Origin: Egerieenecus sp048201975
GTDB taxonomy: Bacteria; Bacillota; Clostridia; Christensenellales; Aristaeellaceae
Direction of reading: 5' to 3'
DNA length: 34,097 nucleotides
Assembly (NCBI GenBank): GCA_048201975.1
Contig: DBFBGQ010000143.1
Span: 1 to 34,097 of the forward strand
The translations under genes and the position numbers were made by a program. The notes beneath the pieces were generated by a model. It saw only the letters and a list, made by a program, of their open reading frames with translations, did not search any database and had not been told where the DNA came from. Shown one piece after another: positions 1 to 6,998 of this stretch. Each line of letters begins with the position of its first letter. Positions within the stretch are counted from its first letter, which is position 1.

Positions 1-509
1 CCCCCACGCCGGAGGCCCTGTCCACACCCGAGCCCACCCAGACCCCGGAACCGGACAGCCAGGAGCCGCCCCAGTCCCCGAACTTCAGCTGGCTCTGGGC
101 GCTGCTGATTCTGGCGCTGGCCGCGCTGGCCGCCGTGCGCATCTACCTGACCCAGCCGGCGCAGCTGCTGAAGCGGGCCAAGGACCCCACCGGGCGCTTC
201 CTGGTATGGGTACAGGCCACCTTTGACCTGCTCCGTCTGCGCAAGCTGCCCATGACGCCTTCGGAATCCCCCATCGCCTATGGCCGGCGTCTGGACGCGC
301 AGCAGGCGCTGCCCACGAAATTAACGCCCCTGTGCGAGGCCCTCTCGCTGGTGTGCTACGGCAAGCTGATTCCCGAGCCCGAGGAAATCGACCTGGCTGC
401 CCAGACCTACGCGGCGCTCTCCGCCGCGGCGCCCTGGTGGCAAAAGGCGCAGCTGACGCTGCTGCGGGCCTTCCTCCCGCTGAAAAAGCGTGACTTTACC
501 CATCGCTGA
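1..509 (+). CDS. C-terminal part of a membrane-anchored transglutaminase-like protein (5' end outside window)
   Basis: The open frame enters from the left edge (first full codon at 3) and stops at 507-509. The visible part starts with a Pro/Thr/Glu-rich linker with repeated T-P-E-P units, followed by one hydrophobic segment (W-L-W-A-L-L-I-L-A-L-A-A-L at about 93-134) and a soluble tail of about 120 residues. Linker, membrane helix and DUF4129-like cytoplasmic tail is the usual end of clostridial TgpA/transglutaminase-core membrane proteins; the catalytic domain would lie upstream and is not visible. The assignment is therefore by architecture only, and another linker-TM-tail protein is possible. 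A strong hairpin terminator follows at 539. Confidence 0.5.
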   Translation, partial: PTPEALSTPEPTQTPEPDSQEPPQSPNFSWLWALLILALAALAAVRIYLTQPAQLLKRAKDPTGRFLVWVQATFDLLRLRKLPMTPSESPIAYGRRLDAQQALPTKLTPLCEALSLVCYGKLIPEPEEIDLAAQTYAALSAAAPWWQKAQLTLLRAFLPLKKRDFTHR

Positions 510-538
510 GCGCCGGCTCCATGCCGGAGCAGCATACA

Positions 539-584
539 GGCCGTCCGGCGGCGTCCCATGGGGCGTCATCGGGCGGCCTGTTTT
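539..584 (+). terminator. Rho-independent terminator of the transglutaminase-like gene
   Basis: Positions 539-556 pair with 561-578 as an 18-bp stem with one mismatch (549/568) and a few G-U pairs, closed by a 4-nt loop and followed by TGTTTTC. It lies 30 bp after the stop codon and faces the opposing glk terminator. Confidence 0.6.
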
Positions 585-592
585 CGCAGGTA

Positions 593-632
593 CACAAAAA
601 AGCCGCCGTCCTCCCGGCAGGAAGACGGCGGC
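593..632 (-). terminator. Rho-independent terminator of the HAD-hprK-glk operon
   Basis: GCCGCCGTC at 602-610 pairs perfectly with GACGGCGGC at 624-632. Read on the minus strand the stem is followed by TTTTTTG (complement of 595-601), 30 bp past the glk stop. Confidence 0.8.
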
Positions 633-660
633 CTGAAACTTTGCTTTTTCTGTGCGTTGC

Positions 661-1605
661 TTACAGGCCCAGCATGGCCGCGCCGATGATCCCCGCGTCC
701 GGGCCCAGGCGGGCCAGCTCGATGCGGGCGTAGGGCATCGTCTTGAACAGCAGATACTTGGGCACCTCCTGCCGGACCGCATCCAGCAGGAAATCCCCGG
801 CCTTGCTCACGCCGCCGCCCAGCACGATTACCTCGGGATCCAGGAACTGCATAATGCTGGCAATGGCCTGGGACAAATAGCAGACATAGCGGCGGAATAC
901 CTTTCTGCCGGCGGGATCGCCCTCCCGGGCCGCGTCGAACACCATTTTGGCGTTGATCTTCTCCGGGTCGCCCCCCGCCAGGGTGAGGATCACGCTGTCC
1001 GGATGCGCGGCAACCTGCTCCTTGGCCATGCGGATGATGGCCGTGGCAGAGCAGTAGCGCTCCAGACAGCCGCGATTGCCGCAGGTGCAGGGCTCCCCGT
1101 CCAGCTCCAGGATCATGTGGCCGATTTCGCTGCCCACGCCGTGATAACCGCTCCACACCTTGCCGTGGATCACGATGCCGCCGCCCACGCCGGTGCCCAG
1201 GGTAATGAACACGCTGGAGTCCGTTCCGGCGCTGACGCCCGCCACGCTTTCGGCCAGGCCGGCCACCGTGGCGTCGTTGTCAATCAGCACGGGCTTATCC
1301 ACATACTGCTGGAAAACCTCCCGCAGGGGGATGTCCCGCCAGCCCAGATTGGTGCAGAAAATCACCCGGCCCGTTTTCGCATCCGCGATGCCGGGGATGC
1401 CCACGCCCACGGACTGCACCTCCGCCAGGTCAATCCCCGCCTTGGCCGCGGCGGAGCGGGTGCAATCCGCCATATCCTTGATGATGTCCTGGTAGGGCCG
1501 GCCCACCCCGGTGGGGAAGCTGTCCTTGGCCAAAATATGCCCCTCCCGGTCCACCACGCCTACCTGCACGCCCGTGCCGCCCACATCGATTCCGATATAA
1601 TACAT
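661..1605 (-). CDS. glk: ROK-family glucokinase
   Basis: A 314-residue cytosolic sugar kinase of the ROK family, expected to phosphorylate glucose with ATP to glucose-6-phosphate. Visible motifs are the N-terminal phosphate-binding D-V-G-G-T (7-11), the N-D pair with the likely catalytic base D111, a second Gly-rich loop G-T-G-V-G-G-G (137-143), the zinc-side histidine in E-I-G-H (H163) and the ROK zinc motif C-T-C-G-x-x-G-C (C173, C175, C180). Length is typical. GGAGG sits 10 nt before the ATG. It is the last gene after a HAD phosphatase and hprK, 45 bp downstream of hprK, so glucose phosphorylation and HPr-based carbon control are probably co-expressed. Glucose preference over mannose or ManNAc is inferred from the family, not shown. 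Confidence 0.85.
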   Translation of the reverse strand: MYYIGIDVGGTGVQVGVVDREGHILAKDSFPTGVGRPYQDIIKDMADCTRSAAAKAGIDLAEVQSVGVGIPGIADAKTGRVIFCTNLGWRDIPLREVFQQYVDKPVLIDNDATVAGLAESVAGVSAGTDSSVFITLGTGVGGGIVIHGKVWSGYHGVGSEIGHMILELDGEPCTCGNRGCLERYCSATAIIRMAKEQVAAHPDSVILTLAGGDPEKINAKMVFDAAREGDPAGRKVFRRYVCYLSQAIASIMQFLDPEVIVLGGGVSKAGDFLLDAVRQEVPKYLLFKTMPYARIELARLGPDAGIIGAAMLGL

Positions 1606-1650
1606 AGGTATCCGCCTCCATTGCGCTCCGGCCCTACATCCCGGCGCGCC

Positions 1651-2574
1651 TTATTGTCCGCTGTTTTTGAGTATCATTTCATTCAGCCGGCGGTCCAGCT
1701 CATGGGCCGCGCTGTAACCCATCCGCTTCAGGCTCAGATCCCGGGCCGCCACCTCAATGATGATGGCCAGGTTTCGCCCCGGACGCACGGGCATGATCTG
1801 ATGGGGTACTTTCACGCCCAAAATGGTGATGTACTCCTCGCTCAGGCCCAGCCGGTCGTATTCCTTGCCCTCCACCCACTTTTCCATGTGCATCACCAGG
1901 TCGATGGTCTTGCTCAGCGCCACCGCGCCGACGCCATACATGGCGCGGATATCAATGATGCCGATGCCGCGGATCTCCATAAAATGGCGCACCATCTCGG
2001 GGCACTCCCCGGTAAGCCGGTCGTCGGAGACCCGGCAGATATCCACCACGTCGTCCGCCACCAGCTGATGGCCGCGCTTGACCAGCTCCAGGGCGGCCTC
2101 GCTCTTGCCCACGCCGCTCTCGCCGGTGAGCAGCACCCCCACGCCGTACACATCCACCAGCACGCCGTGCCGGGTCACCCGGGGCGCCAGGCAGCGGTTC
2201 AGGTAGTTGATGGCGTTGAAGGTAAACTTGGTGGTGACCATGTTCGTCTGGTACACCGCCACATCCCGCGCCGCGGCGGCCTGAAGCAGGTCCTCCGGGG
2301 GCGTCATTCCCCGGCAGATGATCACGCAGGGCAGATCGTAGGAGAAGTATTTTTTCAGCATCTGCCGACGGGCCTCCGGCTCCAGGGCCTCCAGATAGGT
2401 CATTTCCACCTTGCCGATCACCTGGGGACGCTCGAAGGCGAAGTATTCATAGAAGCCGCAGAACTGCATCCCCGGCCGGTTCAGATCCGCGGTGCGGATG
2501 TCCCATTCGGTCTTGGTGGATGGTGACAGCTCCATCAGCTGCAGTTTTTTTGCAAAGTCCGCCGCCTGAATCAT
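1651..2574 (-). CDS. hprK: HPr kinase/phosphorylase
   Basis: A 307-residue bifunctional enzyme that phosphorylates and dephosphorylates Ser46 of HPr, and so sets carbon catabolite repression in Firmicutes. The N-terminal domain covers about residues 1-130. The C-terminal kinase domain begins at R-H-G-V-L-V-D-V-Y-G-V-G (H136 region) and holds the P-loop G-E-S-G-V-G-K-S (151-158), the A-D-D-V-V-D segment (173-178) and the HprK signature E/I-R-G-I-G-I-I-D-I (201-209). Length and motif order match the Bacillus family. AAGGAGG lies about 9 nt before the ATG, and the upstream HAD gene ends 12 bp away, indicating one transcript. No truncation or missing key residue is seen. Confidence 0.95.
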   Translation of the reverse strand: MIQAADFAKKLQLMELSPSTKTEWDIRTADLNRPGMQFCGFYEYFAFERPQVIGKVEMTYLEALEPEARRQMLKKYFSYDLPCVIICRGMTPPEDLLQAAAARDVAVYQTNMVTTKFTFNAINYLNRCLAPRVTRHGVLVDVYGVGVLLTGESGVGKSEAALELVKRGHQLVADDVVDICRVSDDRLTGECPEMVRHFMEIRGIGIIDIRAMYGVGAVALSKTIDLVMHMEKWVEGKEYDRLGLSEEYITILGVKVPHQIMPVRPGRNLAIIIEVAARDLSLKRMGYSAAHELDRRLNEMILKNSGQ

Positions 2575-2586
2575 GGTCGATCCTCC

Positions 2587-3375
2587 TTATAGCAACAATG
2601 CTTCCATGGCGTGCGCCACGCCGTCCTCCTGGTTGGCGCCGCATACCCGGCCCACCTGCCGCTTGACATCCTCCCGGGCGTTGCCCATGGCTACGCCCGT
2701 GCCTGCCCAGGTGAGCATGCTCAGGTCGTTGAGGCTGTCGCCAAAGGCCAGAAACTCCTCCCTTGCCAGACCCCAGCGCTGGGCCAGATAGGACAGGGCG
2801 TTGCCCTTGGTGGCCCGAAGGGGATTCATCTCCAGGAAATAAGGCTTGGAACAGCTCACCGCAGCCACGTCCGCAAACAGCTCCCGGGCCCGGGGCAGCA
2901 GCTCCGCCACCCGCTCCGGTTCCGCCATGAGCAGTATTTTGGGCGTAGGGCGGTCAATAAATGCCGGCAGATCTTTGACATCTTTCCCCGTGAGCAGGGA
3001 TGCCTCAGCGTAGCTTCGGGCCCAATCCTCGGTGCCGGCGTAATAAAAATGCGCGCCATAATAGCACTGCGCATAGCAGCCGGCCTCCTGGGCGAAGCGC
3101 GCGCAGCGCCGGGCATCCTCCACGCTGAGGACCTCCTGGTGCCACAGCTCACCCGTGGGGCTGTAAACCTCCGCGCCGTTGCAGGCCACAAAGGCCGCCG
3201 CGCAGCCTATTTGATTCACAAAGCCCTCCATGCTGGCCTTGGCGCGGCCGCTGGCGGGAATGATCAGCACGCCCCGGCGCGCAGCCCGGCGCAGCACATC
3301 CAGGGTATAAGGGGTAATCTCCCGCTGATCGTTCAGCAGGGTATCATCCATGTCGAAGGCAACCGCCCGGATCAT
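2587..3375 (-). CDS. Cof-type HAD-IIB family phosphatase
   Basis: A 262-residue haloacid-dehalogenase hydrolase. The nucleophile motif is F-D-M-D-D-T-L-L at the N-terminus and the C-terminal metal motif is F-G-D-S-L-N-D-L-S-M-L; the long middle segment fits the C2-type cap of Cof/YidA sugar-phosphate phosphatases. Substrate is unknown. I place the start at the ATG at 3375, behind an AGGAGGG at 3388-3395 (spacing about 12 nt). An in-frame ATG pair at 3405-3408 is disfavoured because it touches the -10 box at 3410-3415 and would lie at or before the transcript start. It is the first gene of the HAD-hprK-glk operon. Confidence 0.8.
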   Translation of the reverse strand: MIRAVAFDMDDTLLNDQREITPYTLDVLRRAARRGVLIIPASGRAKASMEGFVNQIGCAAAFVACNGAEVYSPTGELWHQEVLSVEDARRCARFAQEAGCYAQCYYGAHFYYAGTEDWARSYAEASLLTGKDVKDLPAFIDRPTPKILLMAEPERVAELLPRARELFADVAAVSCSKPYFLEMNPLRATKGNALSYLAQRWGLAREEFLAFGDSLNDLSMLTWAGTGVAMGNAREDVKRQVGRVCGANQEDGVAHAMEALLL

Positions 3376-3409
3376 ACGTACAACCGCTCCCTCCTGAGAA
3401 TGCATCATG

Positions 3410-3418
3410 ATTATACCA
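3410..3418 (-). promoter_or_regulatory. Extended -10 promoter for the HAD-hprK-glk operon
   Basis: On the minus strand TGG-TATAAT (complement of 3410-3418) is a consensus -10 with the TGn extension. No good -35 is present (TGGCGC at 17 bp), which is typical of extended -10 promoters. It is back to back with the rsmA promoter. Confidence 0.6.
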
Positions 3419-3483
3419 AAAAGCGCCGCGGTGCGCCATAGAAATTTTCAACACGCGGGCATGGCTTTTTCGCCGCGTTTGCC

Positions 3484-3512
3484 TTGCAATGGCGGCAAAA
3501 TTTGATTATACT
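3484..3512 (+). promoter_or_regulatory. Sigma-A-type promoter for the rsmA operon
   Basis: TTGCAA at 3484-3489, a 17-bp spacer, then TATACT at 3507-3512. The transcript would start near 3519, leaving a short leader with GGAGG at 3531-3535 before the TTG start at 3543. Confidence 0.75.
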
Positions 3513-3542
3513 ACCTGGGATGAAGAAAAAGGAGGCGCCGTT

Positions 3543-4388
3543 TTGAGCAAGACGAAGGAGCGCATACGGGACAGCCAGCTGCGGTACAAGCAAGGCCTGG
3601 GCCAGAATTTTCTCTATGACGAGGCGCTGCTGGCCGAGCTGGTGCGCCTGAGCGGCGTGGGCCCGGAGGACGACGTGCTGGAAATCGGCCCTGGCTGCGG
3701 CACCATGACCAAACATCTGTGCCAGGCGGCGCATCACGTGCTCTCCCTGGAGCTGGACGAGCGGCTGCTGCCCATGATCCGCGCGTTTCTCGCGCCCTAC
3801 GCCAACTTTGAGCTGCACCAGGGCGACGCCCTGACGGTGAATCTTCCGCAGCTGACGGCGGGGTTGCGCCGCCCCTTCTCCGTGGTGGCGAACATTCCCT
3901 ATTACATTACCACGCCCCTGATCAATCTGCTGCTGGGCAGCGGCCTGCCCCTGCGCCGCCTGGCGCTGATGGTGCAGCGGGAGGTGGCGGAAAAGATCCT
4001 TGCCGTTCCCGGCCAGGAGGCTTACGGCCCCCTGGCGGTCCGCTGCCAGTACTACTGCGAGCCCAGCGTGGCCATGGAGGTTCCGGCGGCCTGCTTTACG
4101 CCCGCCCCCAAGGTGGACAGCGCCTTTGTGCTGCTGCCCCTGCGGGACAAGCCCGCCGTGGAAGCGGCGGACGAGCGCGTATTTTTCCAGGTGGTCGGCG
4201 CCGCCTTTGCCATGCGGCGCAAAACCATGGCCAATAACCTGTGCGCCGCTTTCCGCCTGGACCGGGATGCTGCCTGCGCCGCGCTGGAAGGCTGCGGCTT
4301 GGATCCCCGCGTGCGGGGCGAACGCCTCTCCCTGGAGGATTTCGCCCGCCTGAGCAACCTGCTGACGGCAAAGGAGGAACAGCCATGA
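3543..4388 (+). CDS. rsmA: 16S rRNA dimethyladenosine transferase (RsmA/KsgA)
   Basis: A 281-residue SAM-dependent methyltransferase that dimethylates two adjacent adenines in the 3' terminal helix of 16S rRNA during 30S maturation. It shows the N-terminal G-Q-N-F-L element, SAM motif I V-L-E-I-G-P-G-C-G-T-M-T, the acidic motif II around S-L-E-L-D-E, and the catalytic N-I-P-Y-Y-I-T motif (usually N-L-P-Y). The start is taken as TTG at 3543 because GGAGG at 3531-3535 is 7 nt upstream; the in-frame ATG at 3489 lies inside the promoter and cannot be used by that transcript. Its stop overlaps the next start as ATGA (4385-4388), indicating translational coupling to the dUTPase-like gene. Confidence 0.95.
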   Translation: MSKTKERIRDSQLRYKQGLGQNFLYDEALLAELVRLSGVGPEDDVLEIGPGCGTMTKHLCQAAHHVLSLELDERLLPMIRAFLAPYANFELHQGDALTVNLPQLTAGLRRPFSVVANIPYYITTPLINLLLGSGLPLRRLALMVQREVAEKILAVPGQEAYGPLAVRCQYYCEPSVAMEVPAACFTPAPKVDSAFVLLPLRDKPAVEAADERVFFQVVGAAFAMRRKTMANNLCAAFRLDRDAACAALEGCGLDPRVRGERLSLEDFARLSNLLTAKEEQP

Positions 4389-4870
4389 ATCCCATTGCGG
4401 TTTTTGAACGGGTCAGCCCGGAACAGTACGCGGTGGACAGCTATCGTTGGATTGGCCCCATGCCTTGGGAAGAACTAACCCTTCCCCGGCGCGCCACGGA
4501 GGGGTCCGCGGGCTACGACTTCGTTTCCACGGTGGATTGCCTGCTCTCCCCCGGCGAAACCGCGCTAATCCCCACGGGCATACGGGCGCAGATTGCTCCG
4601 GGATGGGCGCTGCTGCTGTTTCCCCGCAGCTCCCTGGGCTTCAAGCACCGGCTGATGCTGTGCAACACCGTGGGCGTCATCGACAGCGACTACTATTACG
4701 CGGAAAACCAGGGCCATATCCTGGTGAAGGTGTTCAACGGCGGCGACGGCCCCGTGACGCTCAAGCGCGGAGAACGCTTCTGCCAGGGGATTTTTCTGCC
4801 CTATGGCCTGGCCCAGGAGGAGCAGGTGACAGCCCGCCGGGAGGGCGGCCTGGGGTCCACAGGAAAATAA
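4385..4870 (+). CDS. dut: dUTPase-family nucleotide hydrolase
   Basis: A 161-residue protein with the ordered motifs of trimeric dUTPases: A-G-Y-D-F (motif 1), P-R-S-S-L-G (motif 2), N-T-V-G-V-I-D-S-D-Y (motif 3), G-E-R-F-C-Q-G (motif 4, usually G-x-R-x-A-Q) and a C-terminal R-x-G-G-L-G-S-T-G-K resembling the P-loop-like motif 5. It would convert dUTP to dUMP and pyrophosphate in the cytosol, limiting uracil in DNA. Oddities are a roughly 30-residue N-terminal extension before the first motif and Tyr-rich, Cys-containing variants of motifs 3-4, so dCTP deaminase-like or altered specificity is not excluded. AAGGAGG lies 7 nt before the ATG, which overlaps the rsmA stop by 4 bp. Confidence 0.85.
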   Translation: MNPIAVFERVSPEQYAVDSYRWIGPMPWEELTLPRRATEGSAGYDFVSTVDCLLSPGETALIPTGIRAQIAPGWALLLFPRSSLGFKHRLMLCNTVGVIDSDYYYAENQGHILVKVFNGGDGPVTLKRGERFCQGIFLPYGLAQEEQVTARREGGLGSTGK

Positions 4871-4896
4871 CGCCGCCGGAAAAGGAGCCGTTCCGC

Positions 4897-5517
4897 ATGC
4901 CTGAGCTGATTCGCGCCGCGCGCCCCGAGGACGCAGCGGCGCTGCTGGAAATCTACGCCCCTTACGTGACGGAAACCGCCGTCACCTTTGAATATGACAT
5001 TCCCACCCCGGAGGAGTTTGCCGGGCGCATCGCCGGGACGCTGGCGCGATATCCCTACCTGGTGGCGCTGGACCGGACGGGCCGCGCGCTGGGCTACGCC
5101 TACGCGGGGGTGTTCCACGCCCGCCCGGCCTACGACTGGGCGGTGGAGACCTCCATCTACGTTCGCCGGGAGGGCCGTCGCAACGGGGTGGGCCGCGCGC
5201 TGTACGGCGCGCTGGAACAGGCCCTGGCAGCCCAGGGCATCCTGAACCTGAACGCCTGCATTGCCTATCCGCCCCAGCCGGACCCGTACCTGTCCCAGGA
5301 CAGCGTGGCGTTTCATCAGCGCCTTGGTTACCGCATGGTGGGCCGCTTCACCGCTTGCGGCTACAAGTTCCGCCGCTGGTACGACATGGTGTGGATGGAG
5401 AAGCACCTGGGGCCGCACCTGGAAGATCAGCCCCCGGTGCGTCCCTTTCCTCAGGTGCGCGCCGCGCTGGGTTACGGGGAAGCCGGCTCCACCGGAAGCA
5501 GCAGCTCCGTGCGGTAG
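4897..5517 (+). CDS. GNAT N-acetyltransferase, phosphinothricin acetyltransferase-like
   Basis: A 206-residue GNAT-fold acetyltransferase. It begins with I-R-A-A-R-P-E-D-A-A-A-L-L-E-I-Y-A-P-Y-V, the hallmark N-terminus of the PAT/Bar/YncA branch, followed by T-F-E-Y-D-I-P-T, and carries the acetyl-CoA loop R-R-N-G-V-G-R-A at about residues 93-100. The C-terminal half has F-H-Q-R-L-G-Y typical of the family. Relatives acetylate the amino group of small amino-acid-like compounds such as phosphinothricin or methionine sulfone; the natural substrate here is unknown. AAAGGAG is about 9 nt before the ATG, 26 bp after the dUTPase-like gene. The last 46 bp overlap the convergent MerR gene, and the C-terminal tail is Ser-rich and weakly conserved in style. 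Confidence 0.85.
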   Translation: MPELIRAARPEDAAALLEIYAPYVTETAVTFEYDIPTPEEFAGRIAGTLARYPYLVALDRTGRALGYAYAGVFHARPAYDWAVETSIYVRREGRRNGVGRALYGALEQALAAQGILNLNACIAYPPQPDPYLSQDSVAFHQRLGYRMVGRFTACGYKFRRWYDMVWMEKHLGPHLEDQPPVRPFPQVRAALGYGEAGSTGSSSSVR

Positions 5518-6296
5518 GCGGCGGGATCGCGGGCGGTCATGCTGTCCAGGACGCACCGCTCATAGGAGCCGCCCGCCAGGCGCAGGCCCTGCGCCTCCAT
5601 GCGCTCCAGCATGGCAGTATACGTCTCGCCCACGGCGCCATAGGGCCCTTGGTGAATGCACCGCAGATACAGGCCCGCTGGCCGCCAGGCGCACAGCGCG
5701 TCTCCACAGGCCCTGCGCAGGGGAAAATACACCGCAAACGCCCGCAGATACCTCCCCGCCGCCAGGTCCTCCGGGGCGATGCGGGTTCCCATCTCATACC
5801 AAAAAGGCAAGCGCCGCTGGTGGAGCGTCCGCAGCAGCGCCTTCAGGGCCAGGTCGGTCTCCAGGGCTTCCCCCGGCGGTTCCACCGGGCGCACGGCCAG
5901 GGGAACCGCCGGCAGCGTTTCCAGGGTCATGTTCCCAGGCAAGGCTTGCGCCATGGCTTCCAGCGCCTGCACCTTCCGGTCCAGGCGGGCCATGGCTTCT
6001 TTTAGGTGCGCCTGCCGTTCCCGCAGCACGGCCTGCTGACGCTTGAGCGCCTCCACCGCGCCGCCGGTATCCGGCAAGGCCAGAAACTCGCGGATCTCCT
6101 GGAGGCTCAGCCCCATATCCTTCAGCATGAGGATGTGGTCCAGCATCTCCAGCTGATCCGCCGTATAATATCGGTATCCGTTGCGGGGATCCTTCTCCCT
6201 GGGGCAGAAGACCCCCGCTTTGTCATAGAAAATCAGCGTCTGCTTGGATACGCCGTGCAGGCGCGCCAGCTCCCCGGTGGTAAAGCGCGGCTTCAT
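5472..6296 (-). CDS. MerR-family transcriptional regulator with GyrI-like effector domain
   Basis: A 274-residue regulator. Residues 1-70 form the MerR winged helix-turn-helix (T-T-G-E-L-A-R-L-H-G-V-S-K-Q-T-L-I-F-Y-D-K-A-G), followed by the R-N-G-Y-R-Y-Y region, a dimerisation helix around residues 75-120 (L-K-R-Q-Q-A-V-L-R-E-R-Q) and a C-terminal domain resembling the GyrI/BmrR small-molecule-binding fold. BmrR-type members bind cationic drugs; no metal-binding cysteine pattern is present, so metal sensing is unlikely. GGAGG is 5 nt before the ATG. It is divergent from a YitT-like membrane protein, and the intergenic space carries two overlapping promoters, so it most likely regulates itself and that gene. 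The 3' end overlaps the convergent GNAT gene by 46 bp. Confidence 0.9.
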   Translation of the reverse strand: MKPRFTTGELARLHGVSKQTLIFYDKAGVFCPREKDPRNGYRYYTADQLEMLDHILMLKDMGLSLQEIREFLALPDTGGAVEALKRQQAVLRERQAHLKEAMARLDRKVQALEAMAQALPGNMTLETLPAVPLAVRPVEPPGEALETDLALKALLRTLHQRRLPFWYEMGTRIAPEDLAAGRYLRAFAVYFPLRRACGDALCAWRPAGLYLRCIHQGPYGAVGETYTAMLERMEAQGLRLAGGSYERCVLDSMTARDPAAYRTELLLPVEPASP

Positions 6297-6316
6297 GTTC
6301 GCCTCCCACGAATCTC

Positions 6317-6347
6317 TTGACTATATGGTTACTATATCCTTTACAAT
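6317..6347 (+). promoter_or_regulatory. MerR-type promoter with 19-bp spacer and operator dyad for the YitT-like gene
   Basis: TTGACT at 6317-6322 and TACAAT at 6342-6347 are separated by 19 bp, longer than the usual 17 and diagnostic of promoters twisted into activity by MerR-family activators. The spacer carries a dyad centred on 6330 (ATAT-G-G-T / A-C-T-ATAT, 6323-6337; six of seven arm pairs match), where a MerR dimer would sit. Confidence 0.75.
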
Positions 6348-6359
6348 AACAATGGTCAA
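6331..6359 (-). promoter_or_regulatory. Promoter of the MerR regulator gene, overlapping the divergent promoter
   Basis: On the minus strand TTGACC (complement of 6354-6359), a 17-bp spacer and TATAGT (complement of 6331-6336). The -10 box lies inside the dyad of the opposite promoter, so regulator binding should also repress its own synthesis. Confidence 0.65.
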
Positions 6360-6395
6360 GCTGTTACGCATGGATACAGAAAGGACGGAAAATTT

Positions 6396-6998
6396 ATGAA
6401 ACTCCAAAAAGAGGCCAGACAATACGCTCAGCTCCTGCTGGGAGCGGCCATCCTGGCCTTCGGCTTGTTCAACGTGCACCAACAAAGCCTCATTACGGAG
6501 GGCGGCGTGCTGGGGGCCACACTGTTGCTCCACCACTGGCTGGGAATCTCCCCATCCATTTCTGGCGTAATTATGGACGTCAGCTGCTATCTGCTGGGTA
6601 TCAAATATTTGGGAAAAAGCTTTCTTCGTTACTCCCTGGTGGCCTCCATCGGGTTTGCAGCATTTTACGCGCTGTTTTCCCGGCTGGGATATCTGCTGCC
6701 CAGCATGGCGCACCTGCCCCTGCTGGCCGCCGTGATTGGTGGCTTGTTCGTGGGCGTAGGCGTTGGACTGGTGGTGCGCGTCGGCGGCGCGGCGGGAGGA
6801 GACGATGCCCTGGCGCTGGTGATTGCCAAGCTGTTCCGCTGGCCGGTGGCGCGGGCGTATCTGTTCACCGATCTGGTGGTGCTCACCCTGTCCCTGACCT
6901 ACATCCCCCTGGCCAACATCGCCTGCTCGCTGCTGACGGTGACGCTGTCTTCCTTCATCATCGGGAAAATTCACACCTTCCGGCGCAAGCAGCCCTAA
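6396..6998 (+). CDS. YitT/YczE-like integral membrane protein
   Basis: A 200-residue protein with about five hydrophobic segments (residues about 10-27, 47-67, 75-98, 105-130, 150-185) and the Gly-rich R-V-G-G-A-A-G-G-D-D-A-L-A-L-V-I stretch around residue 130, characteristic of the YitT/YczE (DUF161-type) family. It stops after the membrane part and lacks the soluble DUF2179 domain of full-length YitT proteins (about 280 residues). Molecular function of the family is not established. A GGA-rich site precedes the ATG. It is the apparent target of the divergent MerR regulator, which suggests a role in response to a small molecule, possibly transport or export. It ends 4 bp into the convergent PAP2 gene with no terminator between. 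Confidence 0.75.
   Translation: MKLQKEARQYAQLLLGAAILAFGLFNVHQQSLITEGGVLGATLLLHHWLGISPSISGVIMDVSCYLLGIKYLGKSFLRYSLVASIGFAAFYALFSRLGYLLPSMAHLPLLAAVIGGLFVGVGVGLVVRVGGAAGGDDALALVIAKLFRWPVARAYLFTDLVVLTLSLTYIPLANIACSLLTVTLSSFIIGKIHTFRRKQP

Noticed and set aside
652..2526. A 624-codon open frame on the plus strand
   Set aside because: It is antisense to glk and hprK, whose motifs are complete; its His/Gly/Ala-rich translation has no family character and it has no ribosome-binding site. Long antisense frames are common at this GC content.
3489..3542. N-terminal extension of RsmA to the ATG at 3489
   Set aside because: This ATG lies in the -35/-10 spacer region of the rsmA promoter, upstream of the expected transcript start; GGAGG and a TTG start at 3543 give the normal family N-terminus.
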